DNA of 64,000 nt from positions 558,001 to 622,000 of the forward strand of contig NZ_BNJF01000003.1 of NCBI RefSeq assembly GCF_016587355.1, read 5' to 3'. Position numbers and translations under genes: made by a program. This stretch comes from Ktedonospora formicarum. Its GTDB lineage: Bacteria > Chloroflexota > Ktedonobacteria > Ktedonobacterales > Ktedonobacteraceae. This document shows, piece by piece, positions 36,836 to 45,461 of this stretch (positions within the stretch are counted from its first letter, which is position 1; every line of letters begins with the position of its first letter). The notes below the pieces were generated by a model, which saw only the letters and a list, made by a program, of their open reading frames with translations, was not told the origin of the DNA and searched no databases.

Positions 36836-37438
36836 ATGAGAAAAATTATCGTCCACATGTTCCTCACGCTTGATGGCGTCATGCAAGCTCCTGGTAGACC
36901 TGACGAAGACACTTCAGACGGCTTCAAATATGGCGGTTGGACTGCGCCGTACTTTACCGAAGCTGACGAAGCGGCTGGTGAATTCATGGCAAAATATATG
37001 AAGCCTGCAGATCTTCTTTTAGGCAGGAAAACATTTGAGTTTTTTGCGTCCTACTGGCCTGAGCATGCAGACATGTGGCCTGGCATCAATGACGTCACAA
37101 AATATGTGATGAGTCATACCATGGACAAATCAGATTGGAAAAACTCAGTTTTTCTGAAAAGCGTCGATGACATCAAAAATCTCAAGAACTCAGAAGGTTC
37201 TGATATTCAGGTTCACGGCAGTGGTAACCTGATCCAGACACTGCTCAAACATGATCTGGTTGATAAGCTATGGCTCAAAACTTTCCCAATCACGCTTGGC
37301 ATGGGTAAGCGTTTGTTAAGTGAGGGCACTATTCCTGCGGCCTTTACATTAACAGACAGTTTGGTTACACCAAATGGTGTGATTTTCGCCAATTATGAGC
37401 GAGCCGGAGAAGTTAAGACAGATACTGTTGGAGCTTAA
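36836..37438 (+). CDS. Dihydrofolate-reductase-fold protein (YyaP/RibD C-terminal family)
   Basis: A 200-residue protein of the RibD_C/DHFR-like superfamily. It opens MRKIIVHMFLTLDGVMQAPG, has LLGRKTFEFFASYW in the nucleotide-binding part and ends with a typical VHGSGNLIQTLL glycine segment. Many bacteria carry several such proteins; the substrate of most is unknown, although the fold binds NADPH. ATG 36836 has AAGGAG 8 nt upstream. Its codon usage is more AT-rich than its neighbours, hinting at transfer. A second family member lies at 39960-40538 on the opposite strand. Confidence 0.88.
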   Translation: MRKIIVHMFLTLDGVMQAPGRPDEDTSDGFKYGGWTAPYFTEADEAAGEFMAKYMKPADLLLGRKTFEFFASYWPEHADMWPGINDVTKYVMSHTMDKSDWKNSVFLKSVDDIKNLKNSEGSDIQVHGSGNLIQTLLKHDLVDKLWLKTFPITLGMGKRLLSEGTIPAAFTLTDSLVTPNGVIFANYERAGEVKTDTVGA

Positions 37439-37755
37439 GGCAGCTCACTTGTTAATAAAAAACGTGCCTCCTCTAAAGAGAAAAACGAACAAATCTTTTC
37501 TCAAAGGGGAGGCAAAGTTGAAAAAGGTCTCAGATCGCCAGTCAACTCTCTCTACTCGTTGCTGTCCAGATGCGCAAGATTTCTTCTCATCGTGGGACTC
37601 TGGCTGGCTGTGGTTGATAGCGTGCGTTTTGTGTTCAGACGTTGACATCCAGGCAAAAAAGCAGGTATAATTTTATTGACGTACGGTATTTACCGTACGT
37701 TCTCTATTTATCATACGAGCAGTATAAAACGCACGTAAGTGGTAAAGGAAAACTT
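37439..37755. other. Intergenic with ArsR-type promoter and hairpin
   Basis: No gene. It contains a hairpin with GCCTCC/GGAGGC and AGAGAAAA/TTTTCTC arms (37467-37514), then the promoter and operator of the ArsR-like gene. Confidence 0.5.
37642..37700 (+). promoter_or_regulatory. Promoter and 22-bp palindromic operator of the ArsR/MFS operon
   Basis: TTGACA (37642-37647) and TATAAT (37666-37671) are consensus boxes with an 18-bp spacer. The predicted transcription start (near 37678) falls at the edge of a perfect palindrome, 37679-37700, with arms ACGTACGGTA and TACCGTACGT around TT. A bound repressor there would block initiation, fitting autoregulation by the downstream ArsR-like protein. 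Confidence 0.88.
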
Positions 37756-38415
37756 ATGCCTGCACAACCAGAGAAAGATAATGAGGAGTTGCTGCCTGAG
37801 GGCGTTGCTGTAACTATGCCCGAACTTCCAGCAACGCTCAGGGTATATACCGCGCAGCAGTTTAAAGCAATCGGTGATGATACGCGTTTGCACATTCTGG
37901 ATATTATCAAGCATACGCCAGCCACGGCTAAGCAGATTGGTGAAAGACTGAACATCCCGCCGGGCACAATTGGGCACCACCTGCAAGTCCTGGAAGCGGC
38001 GGGACTTGCCCGGGTCGTCGCGCGCCGCCTGGTCCATGGAATTGTGGCGAAGTATTATACACGCACTGCTCGTCTCTTTCAGTTCGACTTTCCCCCGGAG
38101 GTTACGCCGCGCGCAGAGCAAACACTCCGTTTCCTCACAAAAGCGCGCGAACAACTCGCCGATTCTCTGGTGCTGGATGAGGAAGAAGTATTCTCGTTCT
38201 GCACAACGAGCTTCCCGCACGCCCGGCTCTCGCGGGAGCACGCCGAAGAATTTGGCAAGCGACTCTCCGACCTGATATACGAGTTCGCGACCCAACCAGC
38301 AGATCCCGAGGGGCAGGTTTATGGGCTCTGTACCGCCTTCTTTTTAGCGCCCCCTTACTTACAAAACCCTGGTTCATCTTCCGCAGAAGCAGAGCATGAG
38401 GAAAGGAACTCCTGA
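37756..38415 (+). CDS. ArsR-like helix-turn-helix regulator
   Basis: A 219-residue winged-helix protein. Residues about 35-100 carry the ArsR/HTH_20 pattern: FKAIGDDTRLHILDIIKHTP, then TAKQIGERLNIPPGTIGHHL. The C-terminal half (RAEQTLRFLTKAREQLADSL onward) is a helical, probably ligand-binding domain; no CxC metal motif is present, so metal sensing is unlikely. ATG 37756 follows AAAGGAAAAC; the frame extends further upstream through the operator, which is not compatible with translation from there. It is cotranscribed with the MFS gene (5-bp gap) and probably controls that exporter. Confidence 0.88.
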   Translation: MPAQPEKDNEELLPEGVAVTMPELPATLRVYTAQQFKAIGDDTRLHILDIIKHTPATAKQIGERLNIPPGTIGHHLQVLEAAGLARVVARRLVHGIVAKYYTRTARLFQFDFPPEVTPRAEQTLRFLTKAREQLADSLVLDEEEVFSFCTTSFPHARLSREHAEEFGKRLSDLIYEFATQPADPEGQVYGLCTAFFLAPPYLQNPGSSSAEAEHEERNS

Positions 38416-38420
38416 CGACA

Positions 38421-39704
38421 ATGCAACAGAAGACGAGCGATCGCATCCCCCGAAAAATCAATACGAACTTCTGGAAATACTGGACTGGCCAGACCATCTC
38501 GAATCTTGGGAGTTCGGTGACGCTTTTTGCCCTGCCCCTGCTTGTCTATAAAATCACCGGTTCAGCACTCAACCTGGGTATAGCCTCGGCTGTAACTATG
38601 CTGCCCTATTTGCTTTTTGGCTTACTCCTCGGCGCGTGGGCTGATCGCGTTGACCGCAAGCGTATGATGATCTGGGTTGATATTGGCCGCGCGGCTATCA
38701 TCGCGAGCATTCCCATGGCAGCCCGGTTGGGTTGGCTCTCCGTCTGGTGGATTTATCTTGTCGGCTTTCTTCACTCAACCCTGACTATCAGCTTTACCTC
38801 AGGTGAATTTGCGGCTATCCCCAACCTTGTTGACCAGGATGATCTCGTCACGGCCAATGGGCGTATTCAGGCCAGCTACTCGGCGGCCAGTATCCTGGGA
38901 CCTGTCCTGGCAGGGGTTCTGGTGACTTTTGTACCTCTGGTGTCGCTTATGCTTCTCGATTCGCTCTCTTTTATGCTTTCGGCGCTCTCTTTTGCTTTCA
39001 TTACCATCAGCTTCAATGCCAGCAAAGACGAGCAAGCGGAACACAAACACATTTTCCAGGATGTCAGTGAAGGATTACGTTACGTTTGGCGGCATCCTGT
39101 ACTGCGCAATATCTCGCTGATGATGGCCCTGGTCAACTTTGTGGAGGCCACACAGAATGCGCAGCTTGTCCTGTTTGCAAAAGACCGCTTCCACGCCAGC
39201 GACACCCAGGTTGGACTGTTCTATACGGCGGGAAGTATTGGAATAGTGGTTCTCTCTTTGTTGGCCGGAGTCCTGCGCACAAGGTGGTCTTTTAGCAAGG
39301 TTGCCCTGAGTGCGCTCATGTTGATGGGCCTCTTTACGCTCATTCTGTCTTTCACTCCCTGGTACTGGCTGGCTCTGTTCATTCAAGCACTTGCGCAGGG
39401 TCTGGGCATTCTCTTTAACATCAACACGGGAAGCCTACGCCAGGCGATCGTTCCCAATCAGCTTTTAGGACGCGTCATGAGTATTGCCACCTTCCTGGCC
39501 TGGTCGGCCATCCCCCTGGGCTCGTTGCTCGGAGGATTTATCATCAGTCTGACCGGGAATGTGACGCTGGTTTACGCGGGCATCGGCATCCTGGTTATGC
39601 TCATCCCATTCGGCTTCTCGTTTACGCCTCTGGGACACGCCGAGCGCTATCTTCCTCAAAAGGACGAAAAACAACAGGAGGTACCTGCTCTGGACATGGA
39701 GTGA
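38421..39704 (+). CDS. MFS transporter
   Basis: A 427-residue major facilitator of the MFS_3 (EntS/macrolide-efflux-like) group. It starts FWKYWTGQTISNLGSSVTLF with motif A GAWADRVDRKRMM between helices 2 and 3, and shows 12 predicted helices with a charged central loop (NASKDEQAEHKH). It directly follows the ArsR-like regulator (5 bp) and is closed by a strong hairpin. Role: regulated efflux of an unidentified toxic compound or antibiotic. Confidence 0.92.
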   Translation: MQQKTSDRIPRKINTNFWKYWTGQTISNLGSSVTLFALPLLVYKITGSALNLGIASAVTMLPYLLFGLLLGAWADRVDRKRMMIWVDIGRAAIIASIPMAARLGWLSVWWIYLVGFLHSTLTISFTSGEFAAIPNLVDQDDLVTANGRIQASYSAASILGPVLAGVLVTFVPLVSLMLLDSLSFMLSALSFAFITISFNASKDEQAEHKHIFQDVSEGLRYVWRHPVLRNISLMMALVNFVEATQNAQLVLFAKDRFHASDTQVGLFYTAGSIGIVVLSLLAGVLRTRWSFSKVALSALMLMGLFTLILSFTPWYWLALFIQALAQGLGILFNINTGSLRQAIVPNQLLGRVMSIATFLAWSAIPLGSLLGGFIISLTGNVTLVYAGIGILVMLIPFGFSFTPLGHAERYLPQKDEKQQEVPALDME

Positions 39705-39778
39705 CCAGGCGCTGCTCCTGGCCATTCACTGCCGGTACCTATTCTTGCTGGCTCTCTCATCAGGGACTCACACGGTAT

Positions 39779-39813
39779 TTCGCTCTATTCTGCGCAGCGC
39801 AGGATAGAGCGAA
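39779..39813 (+). terminator. Hairpin after the MFS gene
   Basis: TTCGCTCTAT and ATAGAGCGAA are perfect arms, extended inward by CTGCGC/GCGCAG to a 17-bp stem with one mismatch. It lies 75 nt past the stop and lacks a U-run. Confidence 0.65.
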
Positions 39814-39959
39814 GGTCAACGGATCATAGTTCTCGACGAGGGTTCAACTGGTTTTCCCACTGGTGATTCAGAAGATAGGGAATAAATTGAAGTCGAGCTG
39901 TCTGAATACGTTGTAACATAGTGGAGATGTGTTCCTCCTTCAACCAATGCTTTGGCCTG

Positions 39960-40538
39960 CTAGAGTTTATGGTACTGGAAAATCATCACACCACTCTCAA
40001 AGGTCTTCGAAGAAACCAGACGAAACTTCTTTACCTGAAACTGACCAGAAAAAAGCGGTATACCATTGCCAATCACGATAGGATTGAGCTTCAGAATAAG
40101 TTCATCTATTTCAGGGAGAAGCTGTTGAGCAAGCTTACCACCTCCACAGAGCCAGATATCCATCCCCTCTTCCTGCTTGAGTTCTTGAACCTTCTTGAGA
40201 GGGTCGCTAGAGATAAATTCGACGGAAGGATCGATCTCTGCTGACAGGCTGGAACTTATGACGATCTGGCGGAGCTGTGGATAGGGACTGGTTAGACCCG
40301 CCTTCAAACCTGGTTCATACGTTCCACGCCCCATGACAACCGTATCAAAATGTTTATTGGCAGCGCTGATTTCGAAGTGAGCGCGGGCAGGGGCAGGGAG
40401 CGTCTCTGGGAATTCCTCGAAAAGATAGGGGAAAAGATCAGTGGCTCTATCAGCGGCTGGAAAAAAATCGTACTGGCCGGCTGGTCCGGCGATGTAACCA
40501 TCTAAGGTCGATGCAACATAGTAAACAAGTTTTCTCAA
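39960..40538 (-). CDS. Dihydrofolate-reductase-fold protein (YyaP/RibD C-terminal family)
   Basis: A 192-residue RibD_C-like protein: RKLVYYVASTLDGYIAG at the N terminus, VVMGRGTYEPGLKAG in the cofactor region, IWLCGGGKLAQQLLPEIDEL and NPIVIGNGIPLF near the end. It is only distantly similar to the protein at 36836-37438. TTG 40538 is the better start (AAAGGA 6-7 nt upstream); ATG 40553 lacks a ribosome site. Its leader is the copy of the structured spacer that precedes the 75-residue gene at 8.7 kb. The gene therefore seems to occupy the slot where a companion small gene once stood. Confidence 0.87.
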   Translation of the reverse strand: MRKLVYYVASTLDGYIAGPAGQYDFFPAADRATDLFPYLFEEFPETLPAPARAHFEISAANKHFDTVVMGRGTYEPGLKAGLTSPYPQLRQIVISSSLSAEIDPSVEFISSDPLKKVQELKQEEGMDIWLCGGGKLAQQLLPEIDELILKLNPIVIGNGIPLFSGQFQVKKFRLVSSKTFESGVMIFQYHKL

Positions 40539-40553
40539 TTGTTTTCCTTTCAT

Positions 40554-40642
40554 TCGGGATAGTTGAAGGATACAGCCCCATCGGGTGAGTTGTGATCGCC
40601 CGATGGAGTGGTTGTAAATGGGTGAGCGGAGAATGGGGAAAG
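40554..40642 (-). repeat. Structured spacer conserved after both LAL genes (copy 2)
   Basis: Homologous to 8774-8885. On the minus strand CCATCGGG and CCCGATGG form a perfect 8-bp stem around CGATCACAACTCA. The loop core is identical to copy 1, whereas stem bases differ yet mostly still pair. Confidence 0.72.
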
Positions 40643-43600
40643 TTAGAGTAAGGAGAGGCGCTGCGCCACCGAGCTTGCTTCCACACGATTATGGACATCC
40701 AGCTTGCGGTAGAGGCTTTGGACATGGGTTTTCACAGTATTGACAGAGATCACCAGGGCGTTGGCGATCTCTGGATTGGAGCGCCCGGCGACCAGCAAGC
40801 GGAGAATCCGTTGTTCCTGCTCGCTGAGTGGCTCCAAGAGCAGCACATCCTTCCTGATAGACGCCGTCTCTTCTTTGGGCTGAGCACCTGATTCCTGAGC
40901 AAATGCGCTCAGCAAGGTTCGCGCATGGGAGATCAGGGAAGTCTCGCGGAGTTCTGGCAATAGCATGTTCAGCAGCGCTTCCATCGCTGGACCTTCATCC
41001 AGAAAGAGGCGTTGATAGTTTTCAGAGTGGGCCAGTCGCAAGGCATGGAGAAGAGAGATTCTCGCCTGGCTGTGTTCTTGACGGACGAAGTGGGCTAGAG
41101 CCTCCAGAATCTGGATTTCCAGAACGCTGTGTTTGCGTCCCTGAGCCAGAGCCTTCTCTTTCCAGGGGGCCAACTCGTTCAACGCAGCCTCTCCCCTCTT
41201 TTGCGCAATATGCAACCGCACGAGGAGCAGCGCTTCTTCTTGCTGGAGCATAAGTGGAAGCTCTTCCTCCAACTCGGGTGCCTGGGAGCTGAACGCCTGA
41301 TCCTTTTCCTGTGCCCATAGTTCGATTGCTGACGGATCTCCAGCGGCCAGTTGGAGTCGTGCCCGGTAGACGCGTAGTACTCTCAAAGACCAGGGGGAAT
41401 GCGTATGCATCTCCCATTGTGAGAGTACATCCTGAGCCAGAGTGGTCTCTCCACCAGCATGCAACAAGCGAGCCTGGATAAACGAACCCGATGCCAGAAC
41501 GTGAACCCCTGTCTCCGGCTTCTCTCGGAGCGCCAGAGCTTGAGACAACGTCTGCCGCGCATCTGCCAGCTCATTGCACTCATACGAAAGTTGAGCAAGA
41601 CAATGATAGGCCCAGGAGGCGAAGAAAGGCTCTTCCTCCCCTGTTTCCAAGAGCAATTGCTGGCGGGATATCTCCTGATCTTGATTCATATGAGTAAGAG
41701 CTTGCCGGCAATAGTATGAGGCCCTGCGCAGATTGCCCTGTTCCAAGCATACGGCACTCAACAGAAGGGACGCGGAAATCGCCGAGGAGAACAGACTGAG
41801 ATTTTTCGCTCTCCTGTACGCTTCGAGAAGGCGCGACCAGGCTGCCTCCATCTCGCCTGCCAGAAAGGCTTCTAATCCACTCCACCCAACATTGTCCGGA
41901 TACATCAGACTATGTTCGGAAAGCAGCGGTCGAGCCTGACGAGACAATGGCAACGCGTCTTCGAGATCCCCTTGAAAAAAGGCCAGTTCGGCGTGCAGTT
42001 GCAGTGCTTCCCCCAGTTGCTCCCACTGTCGTGTTGCCTCAAAACCCTGCTTCGCCCACTGAAGAAGCCGTTCGACCTGTTCCCAGGTTTCAGACGAACG
42101 CCGATCGGTTGTAAACGTCAACGCGAGGACAAACAGGAGACAGAGATCTGGTTGGGCTCGCACGATCTCCTCAGGCAGTTGTTTCAGCCAACGAGACAAT
42201 GTATGGTACGCATTGCGAAAACTCTGCGGGATGACAAAGCGCTCGATCAGCGACGCCGCACGACCAAAATCTTCCCCAGCAAGCGCTGCTTCTATTGCTT
42301 CAGGAAGCATCTGCTGTTGCTCATACCATTGACTCGCTTTGCTCCTCAATACACGAAGCGCGGCTGCTCCCAGGCGAAGCCGTGCTTCATGTTGCATGGC
42401 TTGCGCCCAGAGGGCATGATAGCGGTACCACTGCCGACGCTCATCGAGGGGTTGGAGAAACAGATTGGCTCGTTCCACCTGTTCGAGTAGGCGCGCACTA
42501 TCCTCTCTTCCCCTGACGGCATCGCAGAGCGAGGCACTCAGCGGGTTCAGCCAGCTCGTTTGTAACAAGAAGGCTTGCAGTTCTGCTGACAGGCTGGCAA
42601 GGATCTCTTCGCGCAGGTAATCGAGCACGAAGCGCTGGCTTCCGCTCAGTGTTTGCACATAGATGGATGGGTCAGCATGGTTCTGGAGCACAAGGGCGGC
42701 CAATTGCAAGCTGGCAATCCAGCCCTCGGTACGCGTTTGCAGCAGCCCAACATCCGTCTCCGAGAGAGCGAGTTCCATGCGCTGTGTAAGAAAATGCTGT
42801 GTTTCTTCCCGCGTAAAGCGCAGATCGGTGGTGCGAATCTCGCCCAAAGAACCACGCACACGGAAGCGAGCAAGGGGAAGATCAGGATCAACACGGCTCG
42901 CGAGCACCAGATGGACGTGAATCGGCAGATGCTCTAGAAAGAAGGCCAGAAAGGTGTGAATCGTCGCCTCCTCAATCACATGATAGTCGTCCAGGATCAG
43001 CAGGAGCGGCTCTTCATTCCTCTCTGCCAACTCGTTGAGCAGGGTCGTCACGCTCAGAGAAAGCGGTTCAGGGGTCGGTGCTTGTAGCAAAGTGAGCACA
43101 CGCCCACCAATCGCTGGTCGACATCGGCGCAGGGCAGCGATGATTGAAAGCCAGAAGCGTCTGGGGTCATTGTCCAACGTTTCCAATGAGAGCCAAGCAA
43201 TAGCATGAGGATGTTGATGCGCCCAGGCGGAGAGCAGGGTGGTCTTGCCCCACCCTGCGGAGGCAGAGAGCAAGGTCAGAGGACGAGAGAAGGCAGCATC
43301 TAACAGAGAGAGCAATCGTTCTCGGACCACGAGCGGGGCAGGCGGACGTGGGGGAGAAAATCTGGTCACAACCATTGTTTCCCGGAGTTCGCTCCCTTGC
43401 TGGAGCATGCCACGAGAGGTTTCCTCGCTCACATGCGCTGTCTGCGTGGAGATAAGGGCAGGAGCGGCCTGCGCATGTTCCGAATGGTGTTTCTGGAGGA
43501 TATGGGCTATCTCCTCTAAACGCGCGAGGGTGATCTTTGCACTGTGTCCGAGATAGCGCTTGGAGGTCTGACCGGCGCTTTTGGAGTAGGCATACCAGTA

Positions 43601-43807
43601 GCCAGTTCCACGTGCCCGAGTCTCTTTGAGGACGTTGAGATGACCGTGTTGCCCCTGAAAGGAAAAAGAGGAATGCGTGTCCAACCAGGCATGCCACACG
43701 TCCTCGTTTTCCGACGTGATCACCTGCGGTGGATGATCAGGGGTATAGAGCAAATAGCGGTGGTTCTCAGCAGACCAGATGAGTGTATGAGCAGACGGAT
43801 TTGGCAT
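40643..43807 (-). CDS. Large ATP-binding LuxR (LAL/MalT-type) regulator, paralogue
   Basis: A 1054-residue paralogue of the protein at 8886-12071 with the same order. The N-terminal Trp/Tyr domain contains GTGYWYAYSKSAGQTSKRYL; the ATPase has Walker A SASAGWGKTTLLSAW and Walker B LLLILDDYHVIEE. A TPR-like array follows, then the LuxR HTH SNPEIANALVISVNTVKTHV, identical in that stretch to the first copy. Start 43807 with AAGGAGTCT upstream, as in the paralogue. The conserved HTH implies overlapping DNA targets; divergence is mostly in the TPR sensor part, so inducers may differ. Confidence 0.92.
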   Translation of the reverse strand: MPNPSAHTLIWSAENHRYLLYTPDHPPQVITSENEDVWHAWLDTHSSFSFQGQHGHLNVLKETRARGTGYWYAYSKSAGQTSKRYLGHSAKITLARLEEIAHILQKHHSEHAQAAPALISTQTAHVSEETSRGMLQQGSELRETMVVTRFSPPRPPAPLVVRERLLSLLDAAFSRPLTLLSASAGWGKTTLLSAWAHQHPHAIAWLSLETLDNDPRRFWLSIIAALRRCRPAIGGRVLTLLQAPTPEPLSLSVTTLLNELAERNEEPLLLILDDYHVIEEATIHTFLAFFLEHLPIHVHLVLASRVDPDLPLARFRVRGSLGEIRTTDLRFTREETQHFLTQRMELALSETDVGLLQTRTEGWIASLQLAALVLQNHADPSIYVQTLSGSQRFVLDYLREEILASLSAELQAFLLQTSWLNPLSASLCDAVRGREDSARLLEQVERANLFLQPLDERRQWYRYHALWAQAMQHEARLRLGAAALRVLRSKASQWYEQQQMLPEAIEAALAGEDFGRAASLIERFVIPQSFRNAYHTLSRWLKQLPEEIVRAQPDLCLLFVLALTFTTDRRSSETWEQVERLLQWAKQGFEATRQWEQLGEALQLHAELAFFQGDLEDALPLSRQARPLLSEHSLMYPDNVGWSGLEAFLAGEMEAAWSRLLEAYRRAKNLSLFSSAISASLLLSAVCLEQGNLRRASYYCRQALTHMNQDQEISRQQLLLETGEEEPFFASWAYHCLAQLSYECNELADARQTLSQALALREKPETGVHVLASGSFIQARLLHAGGETTLAQDVLSQWEMHTHSPWSLRVLRVYRARLQLAAGDPSAIELWAQEKDQAFSSQAPELEEELPLMLQQEEALLLVRLHIAQKRGEAALNELAPWKEKALAQGRKHSVLEIQILEALAHFVRQEHSQARISLLHALRLAHSENYQRLFLDEGPAMEALLNMLLPELRETSLISHARTLLSAFAQESGAQPKEETASIRKDVLLLEPLSEQEQRILRLLVAGRSNPEIANALVISVNTVKTHVQSLYRKLDVHNRVEASSVAQRLSLL

Positions 43808-43973
43808 AGACTCCTTGAACACAACAAGAGGCATCAAAAGAGAAACCACAGGTACCCACCAGGACAGCAGATCCCCAACAGGCTTTTCCCAGGTCCCCAA
43901 CACGGGTGAGTATAGCAGAAATGAGAGACATAAACAAGTTCTTACCGGCGCCACTCAAAGGGCGTCATGATCC

Positions 43974-44023
43974 CCACAACGGGGCGGCCCCCTGGGGTGT
44001 CCCAGGAGGGCCATCCGTTGTGG
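43974..44023 (-). terminator. Strong GC-rich terminator hairpin
   Basis: CCACAACGG and CCGTTGTGG are perfect 9-bp arms; an inner GGCCCCCTGGG pairs with CCCAGGAGGGCC with one bulge. It is 24 nt past the stop of the repeat protein, on the minus strand. Confidence 0.75.
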
Positions 44024-44047
44024 TGCTGATGTGATGGTGATGGTTGG

Positions 44048-44578
44048 TCAGCGACGCGGCCGATTGAGTGCCGGAAGCAGCACCTGTAGATCCATCCACA
44101 GAACGCGATCACTCCTGCGCAGCCGCTCGATCTGCTCGCGCATCTGAGCGGCCTGATCCTCCGTCATATGCTCTGCGTGCTTGACCGTCAGTTGGCGGAG
44201 CTGCATGGCCGGGAAGCTCGTGAGCAAACTGACGGGCAGATACTGAATCTGCTCGACGGTCAGCCATCCGACGTTGAGGCCGGCGACCTGCCACGACGTC
44301 AACGCCCTGAGCTGCCAGTACAGCAGGTTCTGGACCTGCCCCCTGGTGAGCTTGTCGAGCAGCCCACCGCTCTGCCCCTCGAACTGCTCGCGGGTCAGCC
44401 ACTCGACCTTGATCTTCTGGTACTGCTCCTTCGGCAGCCATCCGATCTGCTGGCGCGTCAGCGCCTCGAACTGCTCGCGGGTCAGCCATTCGACCTTGAT
44501 CCCCTTGACCTGCGTTTCCAGCAGATCCTTGATCTGATCCGGCGTCCGCTTCCGGATCCAATCCCGTGATAGTGCCAC
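44048..44578 (-). CDS. LTxxQ-repeat protein of unknown function
   Basis: A 176-residue protein built largely of short degenerate repeats of the type LTxxQ(I/V/F)xxL, for example VEWLTREQFEALTRQQIGWL and VGWLTVEQIQYL. A 26-residue unit around KVEWLTREQFE occurs twice. The C-terminal 45 residues are a charged helix. Similar LTxxQ strings occur in large proteobacterial surface proteins, but a small stand-alone version is unfamiliar to me. There is no signal peptide. The GC-rich DNA contrasts with its flanks. A 133-codon antisense frame exists but has no gene-like features. Confidence 0.72.
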   Translation of the reverse strand: MALSRDWIRKRTPDQIKDLLETQVKGIKVEWLTREQFEALTRQQIGWLPKEQYQKIKVEWLTREQFEGQSGGLLDKLTRGQVQNLLYWQLRALTSWQVAGLNVGWLTVEQIQYLPVSLLTSFPAMQLRQLTVKHAEHMTEDQAAQMREQIERLRRSDRVLWMDLQVLLPALNRPRR

Positions 44579-45461
44579 GTCAGCCTCCCTGGCTGCTCGT
44601 GGAAGTGGTCTCGACTGACCAACTTCCGGGCTTTTCGTGCCTTGCTTGCCCTGACTCTACACCTGGCTTGCATCGTGCGAAGTCCTGACCTTGTACCACT
44701 CACCACATCTTCTCGGCTCCGTTGCTCCACGCGCCAGTTCTCCGCGCATATGTGCAGCGTAACGAAAAGGCTGCAGCAAAGCTTCTCCCTGGTCACACAG
44801 GCAACCAATCGGAGAAAGTGATGAGATCAATATGATACCATCTCACATGCCCAAACACAAGACGCGCAGAGGGAAGAAACTGCTCTCGCCTCATCTGAGC
44901 AAGTGGAAAACTGGAAAGGGGAGGGCGAGAGGTAGAGGGCGCGAATGCGTGCATATGGAGTATGGTATATTCGCTAAGGAAGCACGGCTTGACAACACGA
45001 TGCTCGCTGTGCGAGGAGCGGCGGACGCGTTGCGCGCGTCTCCCTGGTTTGGGCTGCCGACTCGCCATGTACAATTCAGGGCGTCAGCCCTCGAGTTTCG
45101 CGAGCAGGCGCTCCATCGCGGGCTCAATGGAATGAATCCCAGTTCATCTAGAATGAGCACGTCCAACTTTCTCAGTTGGCCCAGCATCCTCGTCAACCCA
45201 ACTCTTTCTGGGCCACCAACATTTCATCGATTACACGCGCCACGATGGGAAGGTTGCCTCTCTTCCCTGCACGTCAATCTTGCGCAAGAGAGATAACCTC
45301 GTTCAAGATCTCCGTATCTACATGGATGTCTCGCCGGTCTTCGCCTGATACACAAACCCTCGATCAATCCCTGCTAGCCTCTGCTGGTGCTTGTGGAAAG
45401 ATTTTCGGATGATGTTCCTTTGTGCTTTCCACAAGCACCGCCATGAGAAATGCATATCGTG
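44579..45461. other. Gene-poor region with IS21 relic
   Basis: Between the repeat protein and PadR gene the only recognisable item is a decayed IstB fragment (about 45080-45320). Remaining open frames are in shadow positions and carry no known motifs. Confidence 0.45.
45080..45320 (-). pseudogene. IS21-family IstB-like ATPase remnant
   Basis: The minus strand encodes MLGQLRKLDVLILDELGFIP, the Walker-B region typical of IS21 IstB helper ATPases (xxDLLIxDELGFxP). Upstream in another frame, after a stop, is RGNLPIVARVIDEMLVAQKE. Frame changes and stops on both sides show it is not functional, and no IstA was found. Confidence 0.5.

Noticed and set aside
36499..36873. Possible small gene before the DHFR-fold protein
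   Set aside because: Overlaps the well-supported start of the next gene, and the second half loses protein-like character.
40450..40725. Minus-strand frame resembling one at 8546-8968
   Set aside because: The two translations resemble each other only because both cross the end of a LAL gene and the conserved structured spacer; not a protein family.
44168..44569. Plus-strand 133-codon frame opposite the LTxxQ protein
   Set aside because: Leu/Asp/Gln-rich sequence arises from the complementary repeats; no ribosome site. The minus-strand gene has the terminator and a sensible start.
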